Positions 1-6,623 of a stretch of DNA of 9,481 nucleotides are shown piece by piece. The position numbers and the translations under genes were made by a program. The stretch comes from Nitrososphaerota archaeon. GTDB taxonomy: Archaea > Thermoproteota > Nitrososphaeria > Nitrososphaerales > CADDZS01. Each line of letters begins with the position of its first letter. Position 1 is the first letter of the stretch. The stretch is taken from the NCBI GenBank assembly GCA_027886795.1, contig JAPCJU010000030.1, forward strand, positions 1 to 9,481. The letters are read 5' to 3'. The notes beneath the pieces were generated by a model. That model saw only the letters and a program-made list of their open reading frames with translations, was not told the DNA's origin and searched no databases.

Positions 1-2
1 CT

Positions 3-185
3 GGCTGGCGGTATTTAATTGATGCCACGATTCTCGTTTTTGGGAATCTTGGAGATAGGGGGCCTCCTAAGAGAGAGGCTGCACCCAAAATTAGTTCGAA
101 CTTTATTCGCGGACAACGGATGTTAGATTTAGGACAGGGTCAAACTTCCCTTCTTGGTCGGGAGATTAACTGGGAGCACATTTAG
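3..185 (+). CDS. Possible C-terminal fragment of a gene entering from the left edge
   Basis: The third plus frame is open from the first base to a TAG at 183-185, giving about 60 residues with no start in the window. The fragment begins with a hydrophobic stretch (residues 4-14, ending in FGNLGD) and continues as a Gly/Gln/Arg-rich polar tail ending in NWEHI. I do not recognise the family. The codon choice looks ordinary, but 60 codons can be open by chance, and the last 57 bases overlap the minus-strand frame described at 129-572, so at most one of them is likely to be coding. No Shine-Dalgarno or terminator hints help decide. Confidence 0.3.
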   Translation, partial: GWRYLIDATILVFGNLGDRGPPKREAAPKISSNFIRGQRMLDLGQGQTSLLGREINWEHI

Positions 186-572
186 AATCTTTATTTCCTT
201 GATGGATTTTAAATCCAAACATTCTTCAATCATTTGGACTAGATGAATCTTAGACTTTGGTTTTTTGTCGATCCAACAGTTCATTTCAAACTGGTTCTCA
301 GGATTGCGCTTCAGGCAAACTACAACTTTGTATAGCAGAATCCGAGCACCTCGGCTATCAATAGATGGTTTGTTATCCTCGCATATACGTTCAATCCCGA
401 TTGTATTCGGGATTATAGTCGTTTTACCCTATCGAGCTAATCTAGACATACTGCGGCTGTTTCTCGCGAAACTTTTGAACATATCAAGTTCGAACATTCT
501 TTCGAAATCCCGTACTGATGCGGGAAAAGTCTTATCAATTCTGCAAAATGCGCAGACTGCAATAATGCCCAG
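129..572 (-). pseudogene. Minus-strand reading frame interrupted by one amber codon
   Basis: Read on the minus strand from 572 down to the TAA at 131-129, this frame is open for about 147 codons except for one TAG at 431-429. The part after the TAG (about 99 codons) has a natural protein composition: many Lys, Glu and Ile, for example residues reading MIEECLDLKSIKEIKILNV. The part before it includes DKTFPASVRDFERMFELDMF. The plus-strand frame over the same bases (265-648) contains no Glu at all in 127 residues, which makes it the poorer candidate. I do not recognise a family. It may be a decayed gene with a nonsense mutation, a sequencing error, or a chance frame. ATG candidates lie at 497-495, 482-480 and 449-447 upstream of the TAG and at 283-281 after it. 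Confidence 0.25.
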
Positions 573-664
573 TTATCTCCGATCTCCCCTCCCGTTTTTG
601 CCTAGAAATCTTGGAGATTCTTCCGGCTTCAAAAGATCAAGTCTTTAGGAAGTCTGAGGAATAA
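186..664. other. About 480 bases upstream of the operon without a secure gene
   Basis: This stretch precedes the seven-gene operon and should contain its promoter. It holds the broken minus-strand frame noted above and a plus-strand TTG frame at 265-648 of 127 codons that lacks Glu, is Ser/Leu/Arg-rich, has no ribosome binding site and looks non-coding. Visible structure: a palindrome with 7-bp arms at 203-217 containing TTTTAAA; an 8-bp perfect inverted repeat at 393-414 (AATCCCGA, 6-nt loop, TCGGGATT) running into a TTATA at 413-417; a 5-bp repeat TCCCG/CGGGA at 508-525; and two GTTCGAAC palindromes at 94-101 and 488-495. The TTATA at 413-417 is a possible operon box A, which would leave a leader of roughly 220 nt, but no promoter can be assigned with confidence. 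Confidence 0.5.
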
Positions 665-1192
665 TTGACCGCCACTTTATCCGAGAACGAGAAGATTTCA
701 AAGACACTTCACCGAATTTATCTTTTCTTGTATTTGCAATTTGCCTTTTACTGGGCGACGATTGCGGCAGGTATGTATGATAACTATTATTATGCAGTCC
801 CAAGCTCACTTCAATCTAATTTCTCAAACATCTTCTCACAGTTTTTCGCGGCACCGGATGTTTTTGTTCATGTCCTCTTCGCTGTCCTGAGCACAAGCAT
901 GAGCATCCCGGTAATCATCTTGGCGCGAAGAGCCGCACTACCCCAAGTGATTTTCTTGCATATAGGGGCAATGAGCTCGAGATTGGTCGGCTTTATCGCC
1001 GGCCCGCTGTTTATCTATTACTCAACTTCCTCGATAAACGACGCCGAATCCGCCGGTATCTCCACGTTCATCATGGCATCAGTTTTTCTTCTCGCGGTAA
1101 TCTTGACGTTCTTGAGCAGGATATTCATTGTCAGGGAGGATGTCCGGCTAAAGTTCGCCGTTGCAGTGGAGCAACCGCTGGTTGGTAGATAG
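665..1192 (+). CDS. Four-helix integral membrane protein, first gene of the Rieske/cytochrome b operon
   Basis: A 175-residue protein, family not recognised. The TTG start at 665 is chosen because GAGGA (656-660) lies 4 nt upstream. Four membrane helices are visible at about residues 18-37, 65-87, 93-118 and 133-154, with polar ends outside. The second helix opens with VHV (His69), and the third is preceded by basic and Ala residues (ILARRA, 85-90). The N-terminus (LSEN, then IYLFLYLQ) closely resembles that of the third gene of the operon (LSEN, then LYLIYLQ). The helix pattern and the position of His69 match the next two genes, so these are paralogues. Two more His are present (16 and 99); only His69 is shared. 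Three nt separate it from the next gene. Role inferred: membrane partner of the Rieske/cytochrome b complex, perhaps binding haem or quinone. This is not demonstrable from sequence alone. Confidence 0.85.
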   Translation: MTATLSENEKISKTLHRIYLFLYLQFAFYWATIAAGMYDNYYYAVPSSLQSNFSNIFSQFFAAPDVFVHVLFAVLSTSMSIPVIILARRAALPQVIFLHIGAMSSRLVGFIAGPLFIYYSTSSINDAESAGISTFIMASVFLLAVILTFLSRIFIVREDVRLKFAVAVEQPLVGR

Positions 1193-1195
1193 ACC

Positions 1196-1711
1196 TTGGA
1201 CGTTCGACAAATCAGTACTGCAATGAAGGGCGAGGAGATCGGTACTCTTGGTCTTGCAGGTCTACGCCTAACGCTCAGGCTTTGCTACGCGAATTTCTTG
1301 GTATATCTTTTCCTATACATAACAGGCATGTACATCAACATATTCGTCACGTCAGGTATCAATACGATTGGGATCGGTGACGCAACTAACATTTTGCACA
1401 TGATTTTGTCGATTCTAAACTTTGCATTTACTTTCGTTGTTATGGTTGTTGGTTTTCTCTATGGTATGAAGAAGGTTGCATTATTCAGCTTGGGAGCTGT
1501 AGTCTCCCTGGTCATCGCAACTGCCGGAGGCATGCTTTTCTTAACTACCGGTGGTGGTAGACAATCAGGAAGTCTAACGCTAGTGGGAGGATGGGTTATG
1601 TCAATTCTCTTCATGCTGGCTCTATTTCTTTCATATTACTCCACTCTCAAGATCATGAGGGCCATCCGGATCTCTGAGCTTGCAAAGTCGACGGGGCAAA
1701 TAATGCCATGA
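1196..1711 (+). CDS. Four-helix integral membrane protein, second paralogue of the operon
   Basis: A 171-residue protein if translated from the TTG at 1196, which follows the previous stop by 3 nt. An in-frame ATG at 1223 would shorten it by nine residues, and neither has a clear ribosome binding site. Helices lie at about residues 27-49, 65-89, 93-116 and 130-151. The arrangement is the same as in the first gene: a Tyr/Leu-rich first helix ending in GMY, a second helix starting with LHM (His68), a basic MKKVA (91-95) leading into a Gly-containing third helix, and a fourth helix followed by a basic tail. His68 is the only His in the protein, which strengthens its importance. The stop overlaps the ATG of the next gene by 4 nt, so translational coupling is likely. 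Family unknown; membership in the same complex is inferred from operon position. Confidence 0.85.
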   Translation: MDVRQISTAMKGEEIGTLGLAGLRLTLRLCYANFLVYLFLYITGMYINIFVTSGINTIGIGDATNILHMILSILNFAFTFVVMVVGFLYGMKKVALFSLGAVVSLVIATAGGMLFLTTGGGRQSGSLTLVGGWVMSILFMLALFLSYYSTLKIMRAIRISELAKSTGQIMP

Positions 1712-2613
1712 CGGTTCTCTCTCTTTCGGAAAACTTGCACCCCAAGAACGAGAAGCAGCGCGCAAGGCAGATTCTATACCTCATCTATCTTCAAGCCGTC
1801 TTTCTCATACTCACATACATTGTAGGAGTGTGGCTGGGGACTGAGCTTCATGGCGCCACCATTACCACGCCTGATCTGATCGTCCATGGCATCTTCGCAT
1901 CTGGATTTGCGCTGTTGTCGCTCGTGGTTGGGTTCCTTGCCTTCCTCCAGAATCAGAAACGCGTTGCAGTTTCCAACCTGGCGCTATTTTTCATTACCGT
2001 AGTTGCGGGTGCAACGGGATTTGCATTCCTGGGCAACAATTCAAGCAGCGATCAGATCTTGATCACGAATCTCTCAATGATGGCATCTATAGGGATAGCG
2101 CTGCCCATAACGGGATATTCGTTGGCTGCGATTTCGAGATCAGCGAGTGAGTCAAGATCGCACGAACAAATTCCGCCCTCATCAGTTATGACCTATCTGG
2201 CGCTCGTCTCTCTTTCCTTCACGATATTCGCGGGCACCGCTGTCGAGACCATCTCCCTCTACGCTTTCGCAGTGGTTCTGCACGTAGGACTTGCAGCTCT
2301 CACGGTGGCGTTGGTTCTGGGAATTGTTGTACTTTCAGTTCTTGAAGGGTCGGAGACAAAACAGCTAGGATCGCGATCTTGGGTTCCACAAAGGGTGGCC
2401 TACTCGCTGCTGGGACTGGCGGCAATATCGATTGCGGGTGGTGATGGGGTGATAACGATCACCCTCGGTGGAGTATCATATGTGGTGGTCATGGCCGAGC
2501 TAACAGTCTTGGTGTACCTGTTTTTGCTTCTGTCGGTTGAATCGCCTTTGCATCTGAATTTTGAATTTCTTAACCGGATGTCGTCCAAGATCGGTCTCAA
2601 ACAACGGAAGTGA
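1708..2613 (+). CDS. Eight-helix membrane protein, tandem duplication of the four-helix module
   Basis: A 301-residue protein starting at an ATG that overlaps the previous stop (ATGA). The first half (residues 20-145) repeats the plan of the two preceding genes: first helix at 22-44, LIVHG with His60 opening the second helix, KRVA (84-87) before the third helix, then a fourth helix at 122-143. The second half (160-277) shows the same order: a helix at 161-184, VVLHVG with His192, QRVA (228-231), a Gly-rich helix at 232-250 and a last helix at 257-276. It therefore looks like an internal fusion or duplication of the module, giving four modules over three genes. A polar linker at about 144-160 joins the halves. 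A third His (281) follows the last helix. No known family is recognised. A role as a haem- or quinone-binding membrane subunit linked to the cytochrome b downstream is inference. Confidence 0.85.
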   Translation: MTVLSLSENLHPKNEKQRARQILYLIYLQAVFLILTYIVGVWLGTELHGATITTPDLIVHGIFASGFALLSLVVGFLAFLQNQKRVAVSNLALFFITVVAGATGFAFLGNNSSSDQILITNLSMMASIGIALPITGYSLAAISRSASESRSHEQIPPSSVMTYLALVSLSFTIFAGTAVETISLYAFAVVLHVGLAALTVALVLGIVVLSVLEGSETKQLGSRSWVPQRVAYSLLGLAAISIAGGDGVITITLGGVSYVVVMAELTVLVYLFLLLSVESPLHLNFEFLNRMSSKIGLKQRK

Positions 2614-2624
2614 ACGAATGAGCC

Positions 2625-2933
2625 GTGATTCAAGCATCAACTAGAGATTATGGATTGCGATCGTTGAGGTTGTATGGGACCGTTTTGGCTCTAATAACCT
2701 CACTTTTGTTCATTCTCTTTCTGATGATGACTCGCGTTCCAAGTTATAGCATTTCAACTACCACAAATGTTACACAAACTTCTTCCACCTCCTCCACTTC
2801 GTCTTCCATAATCATAACCTATGATCTTCCGACGGCGGCAGTAGCCACCTTCGTTCTAGTTCTGCTCGGTCTGGTCGCCGGACTTTTGTTGATGGCCAGG
2901 ATTACCTTTCCTGATCATGCGGCACCAGGATGA
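2625..2933 (+). CDS. Small two-helix membrane protein with a Ser/Thr-rich loop
   Basis: A 102-residue protein with a GTG start at 2625, 11 nt after the preceding stop; an ATG at 2618 is in another frame that stops at once. Helix 1 spans about residues 17-36 and helix 2 about 70-91. Between them, residues 40-61 contain 17 Ser or Thr out of 22, plus one N-x-T sequon (Asn48). Two helices with a low-complexity hydroxylated loop suggest both ends in the cytoplasm and a glycosylated or flexible loop outside the membrane. The family is not recognised. It ends 6 nt before the Rieske gene, so it is probably a small subunit or assembly factor of the complex. Composition differs strongly from the flanking genes only in the loop. 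Confidence 0.75.
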   Translation: MIQASTRDYGLRSLRLYGTVLALITSLLFILFLMMTRVPSYSISTTTNVTQTSSTSSTSSSIIITYDLPTAAVATFVLVLLGLVAGLLLMARITFPDHAAPG

Positions 2934-2939
2934 AGAAAA

Positions 2940-3629
2940 ATGGAATTAACTGATAAGGATCAGGCCCCGGGTGAAAAGCCTGAAACTGACGGAAGTAAAA
3001 GGAATTTCCTGAAGCTCGTCCTTACCGTTGGGGGTTTGGCAACAGTCGGTTCCTTTGCAAGCATGTTCCGCCTTTTGCTCTTCGTTCCGTCGCCGAATGC
3101 TGGCTCCAATGTTCCTTTGGTTTGGCCCTCAATAAAGATTGCAAACGTTTCAACTCTAGATCCGACGAAGCCATTGAGATTCAACTATCCCCTGGTAGAG
3201 ACGCCCAGCGTTCTGTTAAAACTAGGGCAACAAGCCGAAAACGGAGTGGGGCCTGATAGCGACATCGTCGCATTCAGCAACATTTGCCAGCATCTCGGCT
3301 GTTTTTACTCCGTGCTTCCGGCGGGAACTTCGCCTCCGTGCAATCAATCCTTCAAATCAGTGGGACCACAAGGTTACTGCTGTTGTCACGGCGGGGAATA
3401 TGATTTTGTTCATTCCGCAAAGGTGATCGGGGGTCCACCGCCTAGGCCGGTTCCACAGGTAACCTTGAAGTACGACAGCTCGACAGGTGACATTTACGCT
3501 ATCGGTATGGGGGCACCAACCATTTTTGGCCACGGAACTCCTGGCACGAGTGATGCTGCTGGCGTTTTGCAAAATGACCTAACGGGAGGAACCATAGTGA
3601 CTGACGCCACAGTTTTCTCCGGGACTTGA
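2940..3629 (+). CDS. Rieske [2Fe-2S] protein of an archaeal cytochrome b complex
   Basis: A 229-residue membrane-anchored Rieske protein. It takes one electron from quinol at the outer face and passes it to a soluble acceptor. Residues 19-25 read SKRNFLK, a twin-arginine-like signal with Lys in the first position, followed by a hydrophobic anchor at about 24-50. Box I is CQHLGC (116-121) and box II is CCCHGG (147-152). By family rules, Cys116, His118, Cys147 and His150 bind the cluster, and Cys121 and Cys149 form the disulfide. Against the usual CPCHGS, Pro is Cys148 and the final Ser is Gly152; the following Tyr154 is kept. The boxes are separated by 25 residues, including another Cys (134). 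A Gly-rich tail of about 40 residues follows the core. The ATG has a weak AGGATGA upstream. Its TGA overlaps an alternative TTG start of the cytochrome b gene at 3626. Confidence 0.95.
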   Translation: MELTDKDQAPGEKPETDGSKRNFLKLVLTVGGLATVGSFASMFRLLLFVPSPNAGSNVPLVWPSIKIANVSTLDPTKPLRFNYPLVETPSVLLKLGQQAENGVGPDSDIVAFSNICQHLGCFYSVLPAGTSPPCNQSFKSVGPQGYCCCHGGEYDFVHSAKVIGGPPPRPVPQVTLKYDSSTGDIYAIGMGAPTIFGHGTPGTSDAAGVLQNDLTGGTIVTDATVFSGT

Positions 3630-3646
3630 TCAGGAAGAGTAACACA

Positions 3647-5062
3647 ATGACCCAAAACCCCGGAAGAAGATTTGTTGAATGGTTCAAGGACCGCTTTGGA
3701 CTTTCGACCAGCGTCCTTCGGCCGGTTCCCGAGTACAGCATGAATCCTCTGTACTGGCTCGGCGCGCTCACCGCAATTGCATTCGGTCTACAGGTGTTGA
3801 CGGGTCTCCTAATGTTGATCTACTACGTGCCGACGACTGATCAGGCTTATTCTTCTACCATCTTCATCATCAAATCGGTGCCGCTCGGCTGGCTTCTCGA
3901 AACGGTTCATCTCTACGGGGCCTATGCCATGATTTTGCTAACTTTTCTTCATTTGTTCCGGGGATACTTTGTCAGCGTTCAAAAGAAACCGCGCGAAATG
4001 ATGTGGGTGCTTGGAATGCTAATGGGGTTGACCGTGTTGGGATTCGGCCTGACTGGATACCTTCTTCCTTGGACTGTTGTATCAAAGTCAGCAACGGACG
4101 TCTCGATCGGAATGTTGAGTTTCATGCCAGCGCAAATCGGTCCTATCCTGACATTCCTGGTTGCCGGGACCGGAAGCGGAGCTGCAGAGCTCACGAGATT
4201 CTTTGATCTTCACATAATAGTTCTCCCGGCGGGTCTCCTTTCTCTCCTTGGCCTGAAATTGTACATGTTCGAAGCGCATGGGGCGGCGAAACCAGTTGTC
4301 GATACTAGAAAAGATTCAAAAGAAATTCCGTGGTTCCCAACCGTTTATCTTTATTTTGCAATGATAGGTGCCGCATTTGTCGCTGTAATCTTTGTAGCGG
4401 CTGCCATGTTTCCAATTAATCTCCCGGCGGAATTCACTCCGGGAGCGGCCTCAAATTATGTAGCGCAGCCCGAATGGTATTTCCTTTGGATGTATCAAGT
4501 CTTGAAGGTACAATCCTTTGAGGGCAACGGGATCTATCTTGCTCTCGGTGCAGTGACGGCGGCCGGGGTCGGGCTTGCTCTACTGCCATTCCTAGATCGA
4601 GGAACTCAAAGGAACCCAAAGTCAAGACCGATTTACACGACTATTGGTTTTCTCATGATCGCAGAAATCCTGACCTTGACTGTATGGGGTTATTTTACAC
4701 CGGGACAGATCATCGCCGATAGTCAGGCAATAATTGTAAATGGAGGCGTCGCAGTCGGGGTTGTTGTAGTTTCCTTATTCCTTTTTAGAAACAAGTTGTC
4801 CCGTGTGAAAAATTTGATGTCTCCAATAAAGTCCCCTCTGCGCGCGCTGATGCTTCCTTTCACAAACCGAACGATAACGGCGTTATTCATGATTCCACTG
4901 ATAGCAGGCTCTGTCTGCCTTGCCAACCTGGTAGGATCTCTGACATCAGTGCCGGTGAATCCACTTATCGCCATAATTAATTTCGTAATATTATCCGGAT
5001 CCTTCGTTGCGATGGCACGGATTATGAAAACACTTACTCTTGCGCGGGAGAGAAGGTCGTGA
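3647..5062 (+). CDS. Cytochrome b subunit of a bc1/b6f-type quinol oxidoreductase
   Basis: A 471-residue membrane protein, bc1-like in being one chain but b6f-like in detail (KKPRE at 113-117, TGY-LLPW ending at 142). It oxidises quinol and carries two b haems across the membrane. The ATG at 3647 is preferred because AGGAAG (3632-3637) sits 9 nt upstream; a TTG at 3626 adds seven residues. Haem ligands: His88 and His102 (helix B/spacing 14) form one pair. On helix D, His189 is present, but the b6f-aligned partner 15 residues on is Lys204, encoded by AAA at 4256-4258. The nearest His is His211, beyond the helix. The quinol-site motif PEWY is at 275-278. Eight canonical helices (about 35-381) are followed by two extra ones (409-431, 436-457). 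The stop overlaps the next gene by 4 nt. Confidence 0.95.
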   Translation: MTQNPGRRFVEWFKDRFGLSTSVLRPVPEYSMNPLYWLGALTAIAFGLQVLTGLLMLIYYVPTTDQAYSSTIFIIKSVPLGWLLETVHLYGAYAMILLTFLHLFRGYFVSVQKKPREMMWVLGMLMGLTVLGFGLTGYLLPWTVVSKSATDVSIGMLSFMPAQIGPILTFLVAGTGSGAAELTRFFDLHIIVLPAGLLSLLGLKLYMFEAHGAAKPVVDTRKDSKEIPWFPTVYLYFAMIGAAFVAVIFVAAAMFPINLPAEFTPGAASNYVAQPEWYFLWMYQVLKVQSFEGNGIYLALGAVTAAGVGLALLPFLDRGTQRNPKSRPIYTTIGFLMIAEILTLTVWGYFTPGQIIADSQAIIVNGGVAVGVVVVSLFLFRNKLSRVKNLMSPIKSPLRALMLPFTNRTITALFMIPLIAGSVCLANLVGSLTSVPVNPLIAIINFVILSGSFVAMARIMKTLTLARERRS

Positions 5063-5331
5063 AGCCGGACAACGATATCATAAGATATTCTGTAGCGACA
5101 CTTCTAGCCACCGCGGCTGCATCGATACTAGTTTATCTGTGGATCTTGGATCTTGTTTCTTTACAGCGGGTCTTCGGAGCGTTGCTTGGCTCGGAACTGG
5201 TAATTTTCGCGATGGTCGTTTACATATACTACAAGCCAAGTCTCACTTTAGAGAGCAGCAACTGGCTACTTCTCGGTTGTCTCGTCGCGGCTGCCTTCTT
5301 GTTAATCGCAGTTCAACTTGGAAGCAGATAA
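5059..5331 (+). CDS. Small three-helix membrane protein, last gene of the operon
   Basis: A 90-residue hydrophobic protein with a GTG start overlapping the cytochrome b stop (GTGA) and preceded by GAGAAGG (5050-5056), 2 nt from the GTG, so it is translationally coupled. Helices lie at about residues 9-30, 36-58 and 69-87, with a short acidic N-terminus (KPDND) and a short polar loop around 60-68. No metal-binding motif, signal peptide or recognised family is visible. Small hydrophobic subunits are usual in bc complexes, so a structural subunit is the simplest inference. A longer frame at 5040-5489 over the same bases is basic, lacks hydrophobic helices, and runs into the convergent gene; it was dismissed. 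The operon ends here, 39 nt before the end of the convergent propeller gene. Confidence 0.8.
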   Translation: MKPDNDIIRYSVATLLATAAASILVYLWILDLVSLQRVFGALLGSELVIFAMVVYIYYKPSLTLESSNWLLLGCLVAAAFLLIAVQLGSR

Positions 5332-5370
5332 GTTACTGCTGCCAACCATATTTCGAGCGGCTCTCTGATC

Positions 5371-6588
5371 TCAACTATTCGAGAACCAGATCGCAGAACT
5401 ATTTTGCCAGGCGGCGAGTCCGTGAGCACCATTTGAGGATATCGAACCGATTGCAACATCGTTGTTGGGATCAGACTGCCCCACGTTGACAACCGACCAG
5501 GTGCTTCCGCCATCTGGGCTGTACGCGGCCAATACTATCGAGGTTGAACTGGAGGCTTGAACCCACATCGCAAACACGTTGATACCATCTGTAGTTGCGA
5601 TATTGAAGATGAATCCATCAGTATGCCCTAAACCTGTCAGAGATTTGGAGGTAAACGTGACACCACCATCCATTGATGTTAGCATCCAGTTTTGGGTTTT
5701 TGCGCCAAATGCCTGGATTCCCACCCAAACAGAGTTGCCCATCGCGTTTATCATGGGATTCCATGCATCAGGTATACCTGTCGAGATAATCTTCGTGGCG
5801 AGCTTGTCGCCGTTGTTAGAGCTCGACATAAACCACACCACACTGTTGGTGCCTTTGGTTTCCCACACCGCGTAAACGTTAGATCCCGTAGCAACCACCC
5901 ACGACTCAGAACCTCCTTCGAGAGCGTTGATTTTCCAAGTCTTTCCAGAATCATGGGAGACGGCAAACTGGATATGTGATCTGTCCAGTGCATCCGCGCT
6001 CACGTAGATGTTAGTCCCAGACATTGCGATTTGAGGCTCGGGGCCGTTTGAGTATTCGAACGGAGTTGTCCAAGTGCCCCCTGAGTTCGAGCTGGACATC
6101 ACATAGGAACCGCCACTCCCTCCAAGATAGACAACTGAAACCAGTGCCCCCTTGGAAGCAATGAAGGGGGTGATCCCATTTGAGACCAATTTATGAGGCT
6201 TTGACCAAGTTGCCCCATTGTCAGAACTGTTAACGAAATTTAATCCCGCGGAAGCCCAAACCATGTAAACCTGATTGCCACTGGCGGACATTATTGGATA
6301 TTGACCACCCGACCCAACCCTGAGGGTATTGCCCCAGCTCTGACCGCCATCGGAGCTGGCACGGAAAAAGATTCCACCGCTCTTGTCTGTCCATGCGACA
6401 TAGACGTGGTTCCCGACACTTTGCACATTGGGATCAAACCCTGGACCCAAATTCACTGGAGTGCTGAACGAGGAGCCGGAAGCTTGCACGACGAATGCCA
6501 TTGATGAAATAACCATTAAAGTAAGTAAAGAGATAGAAAGTGCTTTCATTTCCATTTCGCTAACACCAAAAAGTTTTTGCAAATTCAT
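5371..6588 (-). CDS. Secreted Asp-box beta-propeller protein (BNR/sialidase-like fold), leftward paralogue
   Basis: A 405-residue exported protein, transcribed convergent to the respiratory operon. Numbered from the longest ATG at 6615, Asp-box motifs (S-x-D/N-x-G-x-T/S-W/F) start at 87, 130, 175, 220, 265 (degenerate), 314 and 366. This spacing of 43-52 residues is what six or seven propeller blades give; each blade also carries VYVAW-like strands. A signal peptide runs through MKALSISLL to FVVQA (residues 23-45). The sialidase FRIP motif is only FRAS (84-87), and I see no catalytic triad, so this is more likely a binding or surface protein than a sialidase. The start is uncertain: the TATA box at 6626-6631 is only 11 nt from the ATG at 6615, which favours the GTG at 6591 or ATG at 6588 (chosen) or ATGs at 6555 or 6549. 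It is a paralogue of the rightward gene at 6843. Confidence 0.85.
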   Translation of the reverse strand: MNLQKLFGVSEMEMKALSISLLTLMVISSMAFVVQASGSSFSTPVNLGPGFDPNVQSVGNHVYVAWTDKSGGIFFRASSDGGQSWGNTLRVGSGGQYPIMSASGNQVYMVWASAGLNFVNSSDNGATWSKPHKLVSNGITPFIASKGALVSVVYLGGSGGSYVMSSSNSGGTWTTPFEYSNGPEPQIAMSGTNIYVSADALDRSHIQFAVSHDSGKTWKINALEGGSESWVVATGSNVYAVWETKGTNSVVWFMSSSNNGDKLATKIISTGIPDAWNPMINAMGNSVWVGIQAFGAKTQNWMLTSMDGGVTFTSKSLTGLGHTDGFIFNIATTDGINVFAMWVQASSSTSIVLAAYSPDGGSTWSVVNVGQSDPNNDVAIGSISSNGAHGLAAWQNSSAIWFSNS

Positions 6589-6623
6589 CACATGTTGGGA
6601 TTTGATCTCTAACATGGATCCGC

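Noticed and set aside
91..101. GTTCGAAC as the T-arm of a tRNA (also at 488-495)
   Set aside because: There is no flanking T-stem, anticodon arm or acceptor pairing at either copy; they are only short palindromes.
265..648. Plus-strand TTG frame of 127 codons before the operon
   Set aside because: No Glu in the whole product, a strong Ser/Leu/Arg bias, no ribosome binding site or promoter, and no recognisable domain. The opposite strand has the more natural composition.
5332..5370. Terminator between the operon and the convergent propeller gene
   Set aside because: The 39 nt contain neither a clear hairpin nor a T-tract on either strand.
5040..5489. Plus-strand frame of 149 codons after cytochrome b
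   Set aside because: It overlaps the translationally coupled three-helix gene in another frame, is basic and non-hydrophobic, and runs into the convergent propeller gene.
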